A DNA stretch of 64,000 bases from Bretschneidera sinensis (lineage: Eukaryota > Streptophyta > Magnoliopsida > Brassicales > Akaniaceae): NCBI GenBank assembly GCA_023935145.1, contig CM043702.1, positions 62,277,001-62,341,000 of the forward strand. Reading direction: 5' to 3'. This document shows positions 11,271 to 22,800 of the stretch, one piece after another. A program made the translations under genes and the position numbers. Each line of letters starts with the position of its first letter. Positions within the stretch are counted from its first letter, which is position 1. The notes under the pieces were generated by a model. The model was not told the DNA's origin. It did not search any database and saw nothing but the letters and a program-made list of their open reading frames with translations.

Positions 11271-11877
11271 GCTTATTACTAGTCCCTAGCAATTCAAGCG
11301 AAAGACATGAAATGAATTCTTTATTTAGAAATAAAAACAAAATACAGCAATGCTGGCGTTAACCAAGAGTGATTCAAAAATTTGTCTCAAAAATCATGCA
11401 TAACATATAGCACATATCATTGACATGTGAATTAACTCCAAGGCTAACACAAAGCATGCTAAAAACAAATAAACATTTTTTTTTTTAACAACGAAAAGAA
11501 AGAAAGTGACACCAAGCAGTTCAATGAAAAAAAGAAAAGAAATGTGTTTCCTCCACCCCCAACCTAAACATTATATTGACCTCAATATAAAAGAAAAAGG
11601 AAAGGAAACTCCCTTTGTAGCTAAAAGTGCACAGAAGCTGAAAATTGCACACCGCCATTTGAACTGCATGTCGTTCTTCTTGTTGAATTTTTTTTTCTTT
11701 CTACAACATAGAACCACACAAACAAAAAGAAAGCAACTGCGGTGTAACATCAAGATTCCCACCGTATGTTAGGTTAGCATAAGAAATGGAAATAAATAAC
11801 TAACAACTAAAATAAAGGAAAAAAATAAAATAAAATAAAATAAACTCAAGAAATGTTAAAAACAAGATAACACTAAA
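11271..11877 (-). other. E3 3' untranslated region
   Basis: AT-rich, about 0.6 kb against 1.7 kb in E4; the missing part matches E4 52592-53685. A purine-rich TTTAGGTTGGGGGTGGAGG lies about 310 bp 3' of ORF3 (11573-11549) and resembles the polypurine tract. Short open frames here are A/K-rich and not supported as genes. Confidence 0.6.
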
Positions 11878-13037
11878 CTAATCCCCGAAATCCTCATCCT
11901 CTACTTTAATCTCTTCAGTCCCTTCACCTTCCTCAGGAGGTGGGTCAAAAGATGAATCCGGATAGGGTGGCATTGTAGGAAAGAGACCCATGTTACAAGC
12001 AGTAGCAGAGGCAAGGTGTTGGAACATCTGACCAAAAGTAGAGTTGACCTCCGCTTGATAATCGGCTTACCGAGCCAAGAATCGATCTTGCCGAGCCAAC
12101 ATTTGGTCTTGACGATCTAACCTATCAAACAACAGTCTATGATTCTCGTCAAAACGACTCTCTAAACACTCAAGGTGCTCGACAATCTTGAAATGCCTAG
12201 AGGTGGGAGGGGTGGCAACAACCATGGCTCCCTCACCCGAAGTTGGCGGCCTGGAGGCTCGAATCTGAGCGAGCAGGCCATCATCGATGGGTTTCTTTGG
12301 TGGCTAGGCTTCCTCATCAGTACTGATTGGGACTTCAGCTCGGATGCACAATTGGGTAATTAAAGAAGGAAAGTATAATCCAAGCTTTAGTCTAACAGTG
12401 TGTAAGATAGATTGAAAGATGACTTGGCCTACATCAATAGTCATTCCCATCAAAATTGCATAAATCAGGGTAGCTCGCTCAACAGTGAGGTCACTATAGT
12501 GTAGGGCAGACATCAACCTCTGGCACACAAAAATTGCCAAGCCCGAGCATTGGCATTCAGAGAAGCAAAGGGCAAAGTGACAGGGGTATCACCTGATATT
12601 TTCCATGTAGTGCCCGGAACACAGAGAGTGTGGCAAATCTCCTCATAATTAACTACAGACACATATGCTCTATACTCACTGTGTGGGATGTCAGGTAACC
12701 CATAGAAGCTATTTATGGATGAGCTGCTAAAAGATACTGTTTGGCCTCTCACCCTCACGTTACCAATGCTATGCTCGTTGGCATTAGCGTAAAATTCTCT
12801 AACCAAATTTGTGAGGGAGTGAGAGGGTGATTTTGTAAATATGCCCCAATTCCTATTGTGAATCATTCTAAATAGAGTCGGGTTTGCCCTCTCGGTGATG
12901 TTAAATCCTCTCTTGGGAATGGGTTTTCTACTTTGCATCATTTTAACATATCTCTCACTCGCTTCAAAACTAACAAATTTGGTATCATCAAACTCTTGTG
13001 GTTGTTTTCCCCTAGCTCTCTTCATCTTAGGTGCCAT
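11878..13037 (-). pseudogene. E3 ORF3 (post-pol ORF of Athila-like elements), frameshifted
   Basis: The ATG at 13037 is in the context CCATGG. The product begins MAPKMKRARGKQ and continues FVSFEASERYVKMMQSRKPI and SFYGLPDIPHSEYRAY. A one-base loss near 12530 shifts the frame, which continues at 12540-12304 (CQRLMSALHYSDLTVERATL). After a TAG at 12306-12304, shared with E4, the same frame continues into a polar helix-rich segment and an acidic tail ending EDEDFGD at 11878. I relate it to the plant putative transposon protein family found after pol in Athila-like elements. Its function is unknown; it sits where an env-like gene would be, but I see no signal peptide or convincing membrane span. 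Confidence 0.75.
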
Positions 13038-13401
13038 GGAAATCAAATAAATAGAACAATGAACTTGAAGAAAAATTTAACCACCAAAAAGCATAAATAA
13101 ACAATAAAGAGGAGAAATTGGTCTTACTTGATGCCCACAATTTGGAGAGAAGAAAGATTACCACCAATTTGATATCGTTTGAAAAAAAACAAAGTTCCTC
13201 TTAGACCTTAACTTCTTGGAGAAATTTTTTGCAAAAATGGGGAAAATGAGTGTGCAATTCTTCAAGAAATGGAGTTAAGATTAAGAAATAAAGAGGGAAA
13301 GAGTTTATTATAGGTTGATTTGGAGAGACAATGAGAGAGAGAGAGGTTTTAGCGTGCAGCCGTGTGAGAGGAGAATTGAAGAAGAGGCTGGAAAAAAAAT
13401 G

Positions 13402-13640
13402 TTTAAATAGGCAGATTTAGGGATTTGGCTACTGCAGGACATGGGTGGAAGGCGTGGTGCTGGCTGGGTTGGGGCATGATGCTCAGGCTGGGCCTGATGA
13501 GCGCAATCTGTTGGGCTAGGCACTGGGCCGGTGAAGGCATGGCGCTGGGCTGGGCCGATGAAGGCATGGCACTGGGCTGGTGTGCTGTGCGCCTGGGCCT
13601 GTTGTGGGGCTGGGCCTAGTGTGCGCCTGGGCCTCAAACA
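13402..13640 (-). promoter_or_regulatory. E3 internal promoter-like module upstream of ORF3
   Basis: On the minus strand a GC-rich cluster with repeated AGGCCCAGGCGCAC, GGCCCAGC and GCCATGCC words (13640-13430) is followed within about 30 bp by CTATTTAAACA (13412-13402) and then a CT-rich leader with CTCTCTCTCTC. ORF3 starts about 365 bp downstream. E4 has the same module at 50366-50587. The proximal copy of the cluster has been fused to the RT-RNase H frame by the integrase deletion. Promoter role is inferred. Confidence 0.5.
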
Positions 13641-15582
13641 AAACAAAAAATTCCTCATATAAGAATTTCCTCTTGTCTTGAGCACTCCAATCCATAGGTA
13701 TCTCACCTGTAGCCAAATAATTTACGATGTGAGCAAACCATGGTAGAGAAGTAATGGAGAGTAATTGCTCATCGGGAAAATCATCTTTGATTGGCATGTC
13801 ATCACAAGTGTCCTCAAAAGTGAGTATGGATAAATGGTCAGCTACTACGTTCTCCACTCCTTTTTTATCCTTGATGGTGATATCAAATTCTTGCAAGAGG
13901 AGGATCCATCGGATTAGTCGTGCCTTAGCATCCTTATTCGTAAGAAGATACTTGAGGGCTGCATGATCTGTAAAAATATGGATAGGAGAACCAATTAGAT
14001 GAGCATGAAATTTATCTAAAGTAAATACTACAGCTAGCAACTCTTCTTCAGTTGTAGAGTAATTCATTTGAGCACTATTTAAAGTCTTACTAGCATAGTA
14101 AATGACAAAAGGTTTACCTTCCCTTCGCTGTCCAAGAACAGCACCTACAGCGTAGTCACTAGCATCGCACATGATTTCAAAAGGTAAAGTCCAATCTGGC
14201 GACTGCATTATAGGTGCGAAAGTAAGCTTGCTAATCAATGTTTTAAAGGCCTCTTGACAAGCCTGACTCCACTCAAAGGGGGTATCTTTAACTAAGAGGG
14301 CACATAGTGGTCTAGATAATTTTGAAAAATTTTGTATGAACCTCCTATAAAAACCTGCATGACCAAGGAAAGATCTCACATCCTTTATTGTCTTAGGGCT
14401 AGGCAATTTAGAGATTAACTCAATCTTAGATTGATCAACCTCTATTCCTTTAGAAGAGACAATATGCCCTAAGACAATGCCGGATGGTACCATGAAATGG
14501 CATTTTTCCCAATTTAAAACCAATTCTTTTTCCTCACAGTGAATTAATACTCTTTCTAAATTCATTAAGCATGTTTGAAATGAAGATCTAAAAACAGTTA
14601 GGTCATCCATAAAAACCTCCATGCAATTTTCAACCATGTCACTAAAAATGCTCATCATACAGCATTGAAAAGTAGTAGGGGCGTTACATAATCCGAATGG
14701 CATTCTACGAAAAGCGTAGGTGCCAAAGGGACAAGTAAAGGTGGTCTTTTCTTGGTCTTCTAATGCAATTTCTATTTGATAATAACCAGAATAACCATCT
14801 AGAAAATAGTAGAAGGGATGACCAGCTACACGCTCAAGAATTTGATCAATAAAAGGGATTGGGAAGTGGTCTTTCTCGGTGGTAGCATTTAATTTTCTGT
14901 AATCAATGCACACATGCCACCTGTTCACAAGTTTGGTAGGGACTAACTCTCCTAGGTCATTTTTTATCACAGTGACTCCGGACTTTTTCGGGACGACTTG
15001 CATAGGGCTTACCCACTTACTATCAGCTATGGGATATATAATACCCGCATCTAATAGTTTCAGTACTTCATTTTTCACTACTTCTTTCATAGTAGGGTTA
15101 AGCCTATTTTGAGGGTCTCTACGAGGACTGGTTCCTTCATCCAGATTTATTTTATGGGAGCATATCAGGGGACTAATTTCCTTTAAATCAGCCATGCTCC
15201 ATCCCAGGGCTAATTTGTGTTCATTTAAAGTTTGAATTAATCTCTTACCTTGGGTCTCAGATAATTCAGAAGAAATAATAACAAGAAAGGTATCACCTGG
15301 ACCGAGAAAGGCATGTTTTAGACCCTTAGGTAGTGGCATTAATTCGACTTTAGGTGCTTCCACACTTGAGGGGACTTGAGTCTTGCTTCTTTTGGGCAGC
15401 TCCTCAAACCTTGGTTGCCATGCTCGATTTCCATAATCTTGAGATTTGTCAAAAACAACACATATATCAATTATATCAGTTTTATCATCAAATAAATCTA
15501 TCTCAGAATTAACAAGAAAATTTTCAAGAGGGTCATAATCATGAGTTAAGAAAACTCCTTCATTGACGAGTGACTCGATCAT
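13516..15582 (-). CDS. E3 reverse transcriptase-RNase H, intact 688-codon frame with abnormal C-terminus
   Basis: The protein copies element RNA into DNA. It starts MIESLVNEG at 15582. Linker residues 1-150 are followed by RT (KWVSPMQVVPKK ~189, CIDYRKLNA ~225, FLDGYSGYYQI with catalytic Asp 262, MPFGLCNAP ~294, FMDD 324-327) and RNase H (MCDASDYAVGAVL with Asp 473, TTEEELLAVVF ~511, FTDHAALKYL with Asp 539). The frame stays open, so the RT itself looks undamaged. After LYEE (about 644) it departs from E4: integrase is gone and the frame enters the GC-rich cluster, adding about 40 Pro/His-rich residues (HTRPSPTTGPGAQH, PCLHRPSPAPCLHRPSA). In E4 the protease and RT parts share one frame; here a one-base loss separates them. 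Confidence 0.85.
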   Translation of the reverse strand: MIESLVNEGVFLTHDYDPLENFLVNSEIDLFDDKTDIIDICVVFDKSQDYGNRAWQPRFEELPKRSKTQVPSSVEAPKVELMPLPKGLKHAFLGPGDTFLVIISSELSETQGKRLIQTLNEHKLALGWSMADLKEISPLICSHKINLDEGTSPRRDPQNRLNPTMKEVVKNEVLKLLDAGIIYPIADSKWVSPMQVVPKKSGVTVIKNDLGELVPTKLVNRWHVCIDYRKLNATTEKDHFPIPFIDQILERVAGHPFYYFLDGYSGYYQIEIALEDQEKTTFTCPFGTYAFRRMPFGLCNAPTTFQCCMMSIFSDMVENCMEVFMDDLTVFRSSFQTCLMNLERVLIHCEEKELVLNWEKCHFMVPSGIVLGHIVSSKGIEVDQSKIELISKLPSPKTIKDVRSFLGHAGFYRRFIQNFSKLSRPLCALLVKDTPFEWSQACQEAFKTLISKLTFAPIMQSPDWTLPFEIMCDASDYAVGAVLGQRREGKPFVIYYASKTLNSAQMNYSTTEEELLAVVFTLDKFHAHLIGSPIHIFTDHAALKYLLTNKDAKARLIRWILLLQEFDITIKDKKGVENVVADHLSILTFEDTCDDMPIKDDFPDEQLLSITSLPWFAHIVNYLATGEIPMDWSAQDKRKFLYEEFFVLFEAQAHTRPSPTTGPGAQHTSPVPCLHRPSPAPCLHRPSA

Positions 15583-15614
15583 GTAAAGCTGGTGGTTTCG
15601 TCCTCATCTTCGGG

Positions 15615-17129
15615 CTATTTTGTAACATTGAAAATATTTACTTCAAGGGTCATGTTGCCAAAGGACAGCTTTATGAGACCATTCCTACAATTTATTAGAG
15701 CATTCGCAGTAGCAAGAAAAGGTCTACCCAAAATCAAAGGGATTTTAGAGTTAGTGTCTACAGCTGAAGTAGTATTAAGAATTAAGAAATCAACAGGATA
15801 ATAAAATTTATCAATTTGAGTCAAAACATCCTCAACCACACCTCGGGGTACTTTGACTGAGAGATCAGCCAATTGTAATACCATGCCGGTTGGTTTGATT
15901 TCTCCTAACCCCAGCTGTAAGTAAATGGAAAATGGCATCAGGTTTACACTAGCTCCTAGATCTAGTAAGGCTTGTCCGACCTCATGATTTCCAATGCTGC
16001 AAGCAATGGTAGGACAGCCCGGATCTTTGTATTTTGGGGGAATTCTTTGCACAATTAGTGCACTAACTTGCTCAGTTAGGAAAGTTGTTTTCTTGACATG
16101 ATGTTTCCTCTTAATTGTGCACAAATCTTTGAGAACTTTTGCATAGGTGGAGACTTGTTTAATCACATGCAAAAGGCGGAGATTAAGTTTCACTTGCCTT
16201 AAGTTCTCAAGGATTTCATCATTCATTTCCAGATTTTTCTTGTTGGATTTTAAGGCTTGGGGGAATGGGGCCTTAACAGGACTTTTGGTCACTTCATGGT
16301 CTGTAGGTAACTCGGTTTCACTACTGGTTTGACCCTTCACATTCTCAGGTTTATTCTCTGGTGGAATGTGTAGTGACTTACCACTTCGGGTCACAATGGT
16401 ATTTACATCTTTCACATTTCCTTGTGCCATATGTTGACCGTGAGGTATGGACTGAGCTTGGGTAGGGAACTTACCTCGCTCAGTGACACTCAAGGAGCTC
16501 ATTAATTTAGACACTTGGCTCCTTATTTCTTTGTTTTCCTCAACCAACTGTGTAATTAATGCCTCCCACTTTTGGTTTGTCTTGCCTTCTGCTTCTATAA
16601 AAGTATGTAAGGTGTCTTCTAAAGAGTTCCTAAAGGATGAGGGTGCATGATAAGGTGCTGGGTACGATCTAGGGGGCTGCACATGCTGCTGATTTTCAGA
16701 TTTCCAACTGAAGTTAGGGTGATTTCGCCACCCCGGATTATAAGTGTTAGAGAAGGGTGTTGAAGGCTTCTTGTACATGCCTAAGGTATTGCATTGTTCC
16801 TCGTACAGCCCTCTCATGTCAACAAATGTGGGAAAATCTTGCGCGGGATGATCAACCCCGCCACACACAAAACATAATTCTAAAGGTTCGACCTGATTAA
16901 CCATGTGTGTTAGTTTTTTCGTTTTTAATGCCTCAAACTCCCTAGTAAGCATTTCGACCTTGGCCTTGAGGTTATCCTCTTCCCTAAGATGGTAGATTCC
17001 TCCACCACTAGGTCGTGACCTATTTTTGCTCTCAGTAGCACTAGGCCCAGTCCATGTGTGAGCTTTCTCAGCAAGCTCATTGAGGTACTCAATAGCCTCA
17101 TCAGGGTCTTTTTGCAAAAAACTCTCCAT
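15615..17129 (-). CDS. E3 gag C-terminal part and protease, 504-codon open frame
   Basis: This is the second half of gag plus the aspartic protease. Residues 8-70 carry the gag C-terminal helices (DPDEAIEYLNELAEKAHTW). The zinc knuckle at 86-99 is CFVCGGVDHPAQDF, with the last Cys changed to Phe, so RNA binding is probably weakened. NTYNPGWRNHPNFSW follows. The protease occupies about 385-504: ALLDLGASVNLMP with catalytic Asp 390, VPRGVVEDVL, and IPLILGRPFLATANALI as the flap/partner region. The ATG at 17129 is only a consequence of a frameshift; the true gag start is near 17847. A TAG after NVTK ends the frame where E4 has CAG. Confidence 0.85.
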   Translation of the reverse strand: MESFLQKDPDEAIEYLNELAEKAHTWTGPSATESKNRSRPSGGGIYHLREEDNLKAKVEMLTREFEALKTKKLTHMVNQVEPLELCFVCGGVDHPAQDFPTFVDMRGLYEEQCNTLGMYKKPSTPFSNTYNPGWRNHPNFSWKSENQQHVQPPRSYPAPYHAPSSFRNSLEDTLHTFIEAEGKTNQKWEALITQLVEENKEIRSQVSKLMSSLSVTERGKFPTQAQSIPHGQHMAQGNVKDVNTIVTRSGKSLHIPPENKPENVKGQTSSETELPTDHEVTKSPVKAPFPQALKSNKKNLEMNDEILENLRQVKLNLRLLHVIKQVSTYAKVLKDLCTIKRKHHVKKTTFLTEQVSALIVQRIPPKYKDPGCPTIACSIGNHEVGQALLDLGASVNLMPFSIYLQLGLGEIKPTGMVLQLADLSVKVPRGVVEDVLTQIDKFYYPVDFLILNTTSAVDTNSKIPLILGRPFLATANALINCRNGLIKLSFGNMTLEVNIFNVTK

Positions 17130-17847
17130 TACACATCATCTCGACAAATTGGCGTTCTCTATAGGTAAGACCCTCATAGAAATAGCTCACTAAACGTCAA
17201 TTTTCGTACCCATGATGTGGACACATACTTAACAGCTCTTTAAATTTCTCCCAAGACTGATACAAAGTCTCGTTTTCCTTTTGTGCAAAGGTGGAGATTT
17301 GTCTTTTCAAAGCGTTAGTCTTATGTTGAGGGAAGTACTTGTTAAAAAAGACTTTGGTCATCTCATTCCATGACCTAATTGATCGTGGTCTCAGCAAGTA
17401 TAACCAACTCTTAGCTTTATCCTTCAAGGAGAAAGGAAAAAACTTGAGTTTCACAATATCATCAGTTGCATCGTGACTATGGAAAGCCGCAACTACTTCC
17501 TCAAATTCTCTAATGTGCATATAGGGGTTTTCGTTTTACATGCCATGAAAAGTAGGGAGAAGTTGTATCATCTCTATTTTAAAATCTTGATGACTGGTAT
17601 TGGCTGGAAACATAATGCACGATGGTGTGGCTGTCCGGCTAGGATGTAGGTAATTTTTAAGTGTCCTAGCGCCATTCTCATTAGGATTTTCAGCCATGTT
17701 AACAAAATCCTCTAAATTCTCTGATGGGGGTGCACTATGGTTTGATCTGGGCGAGGTTTCACCAATGGAGGTGGAAAGAGAGGGTAACTCTAATTTGGGT
17801 CCTCTAATGAATCTACCTCGCGAATCTCTTAGTCTAAGCATGCACAA
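17130..17847 (-). pseudogene. E3 gag N-terminal part, broken
   Basis: It begins MCMLRLRDSRGRFIRGPKL at 17847, equivalent to MRRPRDSRGRFIRG in E4. The gag core LLPTFHGM meets a TAA at about 17535, continues ENPYMHIREFEEVVAAFHS to KELLSMCPHHGYEN at 17197 where TGA replaces Trp, and then shifts frame near 17128. Three breaks within 240 codons mean that the downstream 504-codon frame cannot be made from the normal start. Confidence 0.85.
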
Positions 17848-17855
17848 ATTAATTT

Positions 17856-18105
17856 AGAGGGGGAAACAAATAAATAAAACAGAATAATGAACAAATAAAT
17901 AAAACAAAATAATAAACAAATAAATAAAACAGAATAATGAACAAATAAATAAAACAGAATAATAAACAAATAAACAAAACAGAATAATAAACAAATAAAT
18001 AAAACAAAATAATAAACAGATAAATAAAAACAGAATAATAAACAGATAAATAAAAACAGAATAAAATAATAAACAGAATAATAAAACAGAATAATAAAAG
18101 AAAAT
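17856..18105 (-). repeat. AT-rich leader minisatellite in E3
   Basis: About eight to nine imperfect units of 24-27 bp built from AACAAATAAATAAAACAG and AATAATA, lying between primer site and gag. E2 (near 6960-6990) and E4 (near 44640) have only a single equivalent stretch, so the expansion is private to E3. Confidence 0.8.
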
Positions 18106-18238
18106 TAGAAAATCAAAACAAAAGTAAAGGAATGATATTACCGCACTTACAAACTGCTGAAAAGAAAAATATTTACGATTTTTTTTTTTTTACTGTCACA
18201 CTCAAAGTTGACAAGTTTCCTTGTACTTAAGTGCGTTT

Positions 18239-18255
18239 CCCCGAAAACGGCACCA
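18239..18255 (-). other. Primer binding site of E3, degenerate
   Basis: The minus strand reads TGGTGCCGTTTTCGGGG, three changes from the tRNA-Asp complement, next to the LTR end at 18261. Confidence 0.75.
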
Positions 18256-18260
18256 AAATT

Positions 18261-19879
18261 TGATTACGCCCAAAGTATAACACGGTTATTGTAGTACAGT
18301 TTTGGGGTGTCGATTCCACAAGGAAACAAGTTAAGTATAAAGGAAAATGTGTGGACCTTAAAACGAACGATAAAAGTTAAACTAAAGATTTTTGAACTTT
18401 GATAGTGAAATAATGTAAAGGAAAATTGCGTAAATGTAGATGAAATATAAATGAGAAATAACAAAGTTCTGAGAATCCTCCGTAGGTTTGTTCCCTATTT
18501 CCACTCTTCATTCAATCGATTTTATCTCGATTGCAAGTTTCAACTCCCAAACAAGCAATCATAATATATTCAATCAAGCACATTTATAACTCTTATATAA
18601 TTGCTACGAATTAATCATTGATTTCGGTTCATGCACACATGACCGATCTTAAAGATTATTAAGAAACGACAATATATCTTAAAAGACAATATCGCAGTAA
18701 TGGACAATCAATAAGATAAATCTATCAGAATCAATCACATCCAAACAACCTCAATGGAGGAGAAGGATGCAATCACCGGATTAAGAGAGTCTAAAAGAAG
18801 AAGAATAAAAAGTACATCTATCACATGAACTAAAATCTTCTTACTTAATCAATGAATAATTCATAAACAATATTTAGCAATAAATCTATACAAATGAATC
18901 AAGAATAGGAAATAAAGAACAAGAAATCCCGAAAGATTCATTCCTTTCCCTTGCAAAATGATTAGTTGGCCATGGAAATCAAGGTGGAAGAACAATAAGG
19001 ATGCTCTCCCCTTGATTTGCAACCAAAGAAAACTTATAAATAAAATGGAAGAATGCTGGATTTGGATCCCTTGAATCCTCTCTTTTTTTCTCTCTTCCTT
19101 GCTTTCTCTCCTTTCTTCCTTCAATGCCTGGCTACACACTCCTTAATGAGTTATTTATAGATTACAAGTAGTAGCTAGGGGTAATTTGGTTCCGAGAAAT
19201 GTCATTTGGTCACCCTAATCAGGTCCAGAAGTGAGTGGGTGCTAGGCACTGCCTTACCCGTGCCTAGGTGCTGGTTATGTCTGAGAGTGGAAGGCGTGGT
19301 GCTCATTTTTGGGTGCCTAGGCGCTCACTCTTGCAGATTGAGAGACATGGCACTCATGGATGGGCACCTAGGCGCGCACTCTTGCAGATTGAGAGGTGTA
19401 GTCCCTGGAAGGCATGGTGCTCAGTTTTGGGCTCCAAGGCGCCCACTCTTGCTGCCCTTGGTCAGCTTGCACACAGTCTTGCTGCCCTTCACCAGCTTGA
19501 ACCCAAAAGTGCACACACTAGTGTGCCTTCCTTTACCTTGCTCAAAAGTGACGCACACACTTGTGTGCAGTCTTCTAACTTGCCTTATTTTATTAATCCA
19601 ATCTTGGTTTAGACTTTAATCATCTTTGAATCATGTTTAGACATGTCTAAACCTTGGACAAATACCAACACCAACATGCAAGAACTTTTGGCGCTTTAAA
19701 CATAGATTGCTTTAACATCTCTTTTGGACTCAAAGTATCTGAAAATGCATCAAATTAAGTCAATGATTTATGAATATCACTTTAGAGTTATCAACATGTA
19801 AAAGTGAGATTACGACCGAGATCAACCCTAAAATGTTAACAATTAAGTATTGATTAGATGCATTTTATGACTCTCATCA
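18261..19879 (-). repeat. E3 5' LTR
   Basis: 1619 bp, beginning TGATGAGAGTCATAAAATGC at 19879 and ending GGGCGTAATCA at 18261. It is homologous to 42973-44490, to the split LTR of E4, and to 7148-11257. U3 includes about three repeats of roughly 60 bp ending CTCACTCTTGCAGATTGAGA (plus strand, 19290-19460), more than E4 has. Satellite DNA starts at 19880. Confidence 0.9.
19152..19450 (-). promoter_or_regulatory. E3 5' LTR promoter: GCGCCTAGGCGC cluster and TATA
   Basis: On the minus strand, variants of the palindrome GCGCCTAGGCGC occur between 19450 and 19240 (GTGCCTAGGCGC, GCACCTAGGCGC, GCTAGGCAC and others), followed by CTATAAATA at 19160-19152. The spacing is about 90 bp. Confidence 0.55.
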
Positions 19880-22800
19880 CTCTACTTGTGCTCGGACTCA
19901 TGTCTCCAAGGCCGAACACATGGATTGCTTCACTTATCCTTGGCCCAATAGCTCTAAGGTTCGAGCAGATGGATTGCCCCACTTGTGCTCGGACTCATGT
20001 CTCCAAGGCAAAACAGGTGAATTACTCCTCATGTCCTCAGCCCAATAGCTCCAAGGTCTACGCAGATGGATTGCTCCACTTGTACTCAGACTCATGTCTA
20101 CAAGGCTGAACATGTGGATTGCTTCTCGTGTCCTCGACCTAATAGCTCCATGGTCTGAGCAGATGGATTGCTCCACTTGTGGTCGGACTCATGTCTCCAA
20201 GGCCAAACATATGGATTGCTCCATGTGTTCTCGGCCCAATAGCTCCATAGTATGAGTAGATGGATTGCTCCACTTATGCTCGAACTTATGTCTTTAAAGC
20301 CAAACAGATGGATTGCTCCATGTATCTTCAACCCAATATCTCTAAGGTCTGAGCAGATGGATTGGTCCACTTGTGCTCAGACTCATGTCTCCACGGCCGA
20401 ACATGTGGATTGCTCCTCGTGTCCTCGGCCTAATAGCTCCAAGGTCTGAGAAAATAGATTGCTCCACTTATGCTCGGACTCATGTGTCTAAGGCCGAACA
20501 CATTTATTGCTTCACGTGCCCTCGGCCTAATAGGTCCAAGGTTCGAGGAGATGGATTGTTCCACTTGTGCTCGGACTTATGTCTCCAAGGCCAAACACGT
20601 GGATTGCTCTTCATGTCCTCAGCCCTATAGCTCCAAATTTCGAGCAGATGGATTGCTCCACTTGTACTAGGACTCATTTCTCTAAGGCTGAACACGCGGA
20701 TTGCTCCTTGTGTCCTCGGCCCAATAGCTTCATGGTCCGAGCATATGGGTTGATCCACTTATACTTGTACTCATGTCTCCAAGGTTGAAACACGTGGATT
20801 GCTCCTTGTGTCCTCGGTCTAGTAGCTCCAAGGTCTGAGCAGATGGGTTACTCCACTTATGCTTGGGCTCATGTCTCCAAGGCTGAACACATAGATTATT
20901 CCTCGTGTCCTCGACCCAATAGCTCCAAGGTCCGAGTAGATGGATTGCTCCACTTATGCTCGGACTCATGGCTCCAAGGCCGAAGACATGGATTGCTTCA
21001 TGTGTCTTCGGCCCAATAACTCCAAGGTCAGAGCAAATAGATTGCTCCACTTGTGCTCGGATTTATGTCTCCAAGGCCAAACACGTGGATTACTCCTCAT
21101 GTCCTCGGCCCAATAGCTCCAAGGTCTAAGCAGATTAATTCCTCCACTTGTACTCAGACTCATATCTCCAACACTGAACATGTGGATTGCTTCTCGTGTC
21201 CTTAGCCTAATAGCTCCATGGTCCGAGCATATGGGTTGCTCCACTTGTGCTCGCACTCATGTCTCCAAGGTCGAAACATGTGGATTGTTCCTTGTGTCCT
21301 CGGCCCAATAACTCCAAGGTACGAGCAGATAGATTGCTCCACTTGTGGTTGGACTCATGCCTCCAAGGACAAACACGTGGATTGCTCGTCATGTCCTCAA
21401 CCAATTAGCTCCAAGGTCCGAGCAGATGGATTGCTCCACTTGTACTCGGACTTATATCTTCAAGTTTGAACATGCGGATTGCTCCTCGTGTCCTCGACCC
21501 AATAGCTCCATGGTCCGAGCGTATGGGTTGCTCCACTTCTGCTCGCACTCATGTCTCCAAGGCCAAACACGTGGATTGCTCCTCATGTCCTCAGCCAAAT
21601 AGCTCTAAGGTCCAAGCAGATGGATTACTCCACTTGTGCTCGGGCTCATGTCTCCAAGACCGAGCAAATGGATTATTCCTCGTGTCCTCGGCCCAATAGC
21701 TCTAAGGTCTGAGCAGATGGACTGCTCCATTTGTCCTTGGACTTATGTCTCCAAGGCCGAACACATGGATCTCTCCTCGTGTCCTTGGCCTAATAGGACC
21801 AAGGTCCGAGCAGAAGAATTGCTCCACTTGTGTTCAGACTCATGTCTCTAAGGTCAAACACATGGATTGCTCCACGTGTCCTTAGCCCAATAGCTCCAAG
21901 GTCTGAGCAGATGGATTGTTCCACTTGTGCTCAGACTCATGTCTCCAAAGCCGAACTCGTGGATTGCTCCTCGTGTCCTCAGCCTAATAGCTCCGAGGTC
22001 CGAGCAGATGGAGTGCTCCACTTATGCTCGGACTCATGTCTCTATTGCCAAACATGTGGATTATTCCTCGTGTCCTCGGCCCAATAGCTCCAAGGTCTGA
22101 GCAGATGAACTACTCCATTTGTGCTTGGACTCATGTCTCCAAGGCCGAACACGTGGATCTCTCCTCGTGTCCTCGGCCCAATAGGACCAAGGTCCGAGCA
22201 GATGGATTGCTCCACTTGTGTTCAGACTCATGTCTCCAAGGCCGAACATATGGATTGCTCCATGTGTCCTCAGCCCAATGGCTCCAAGGTCTAAGCAGAT
22301 GGATTGCTCCATTTGTGCTCAGACTCATGTCTCCAAAGCCAAACTTGTGGATTGCTCCTCGTGTCCTCGGCCCAATTGTTCCAAAGTCTGAGTAGATGGA
22401 TTGCTCCACTTATACTCAGACTCATGTCTCCAAGGTTGAACATGTGGATTGCTTCTCGTATCCTCGACTAAATAGCTCTAAGGTCTGAGCAGATTGATTG
22501 CTCCACTTGTGGTCGAACTCATGTCTACAAGGCCAAACACATGGATTGCTCCACGTGTCCTCGGCCTAATAACTCTAAGGTCCGAGCAGATGGATTTCTC
22601 TCTTTGTGCTCGAACACATGTCTTCAAAGCCGAACATGTAGATTGCTCCTCGTGTCCTAGGCCAAATAGCTCCAGGGTACGAGCAGATAGATTACTGCAC
22701 TTGTGCCTAGACTCATTTCTCCAAGGCTGAATATATGGATTACTCCTCATGTCCTCGGCCCAATAGCTCTAAGATCCAAGCAGATGGATTGCTCCACTTA

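Larger units (their letters stand above)
7148..19879 (-). mobile_element. E3: Athila-like Ty3/gypsy element, integrase deleted
   Basis: Minus strand: 5' LTR 19879-18261, primer site, leader with minisatellite, gag, gag-protease ORF, RT-RNase H ORF, internal promoter-like module, ORF3, polypurine tract, 3' LTR (11257-7148, split by the LINE). Compared with E4 it lacks about 1.45 kb covering integrase and about 1.05 kb of the 3' untranslated region. The outer end at 19879 is a clean TG next to satellite DNA. Confidence 0.85.
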
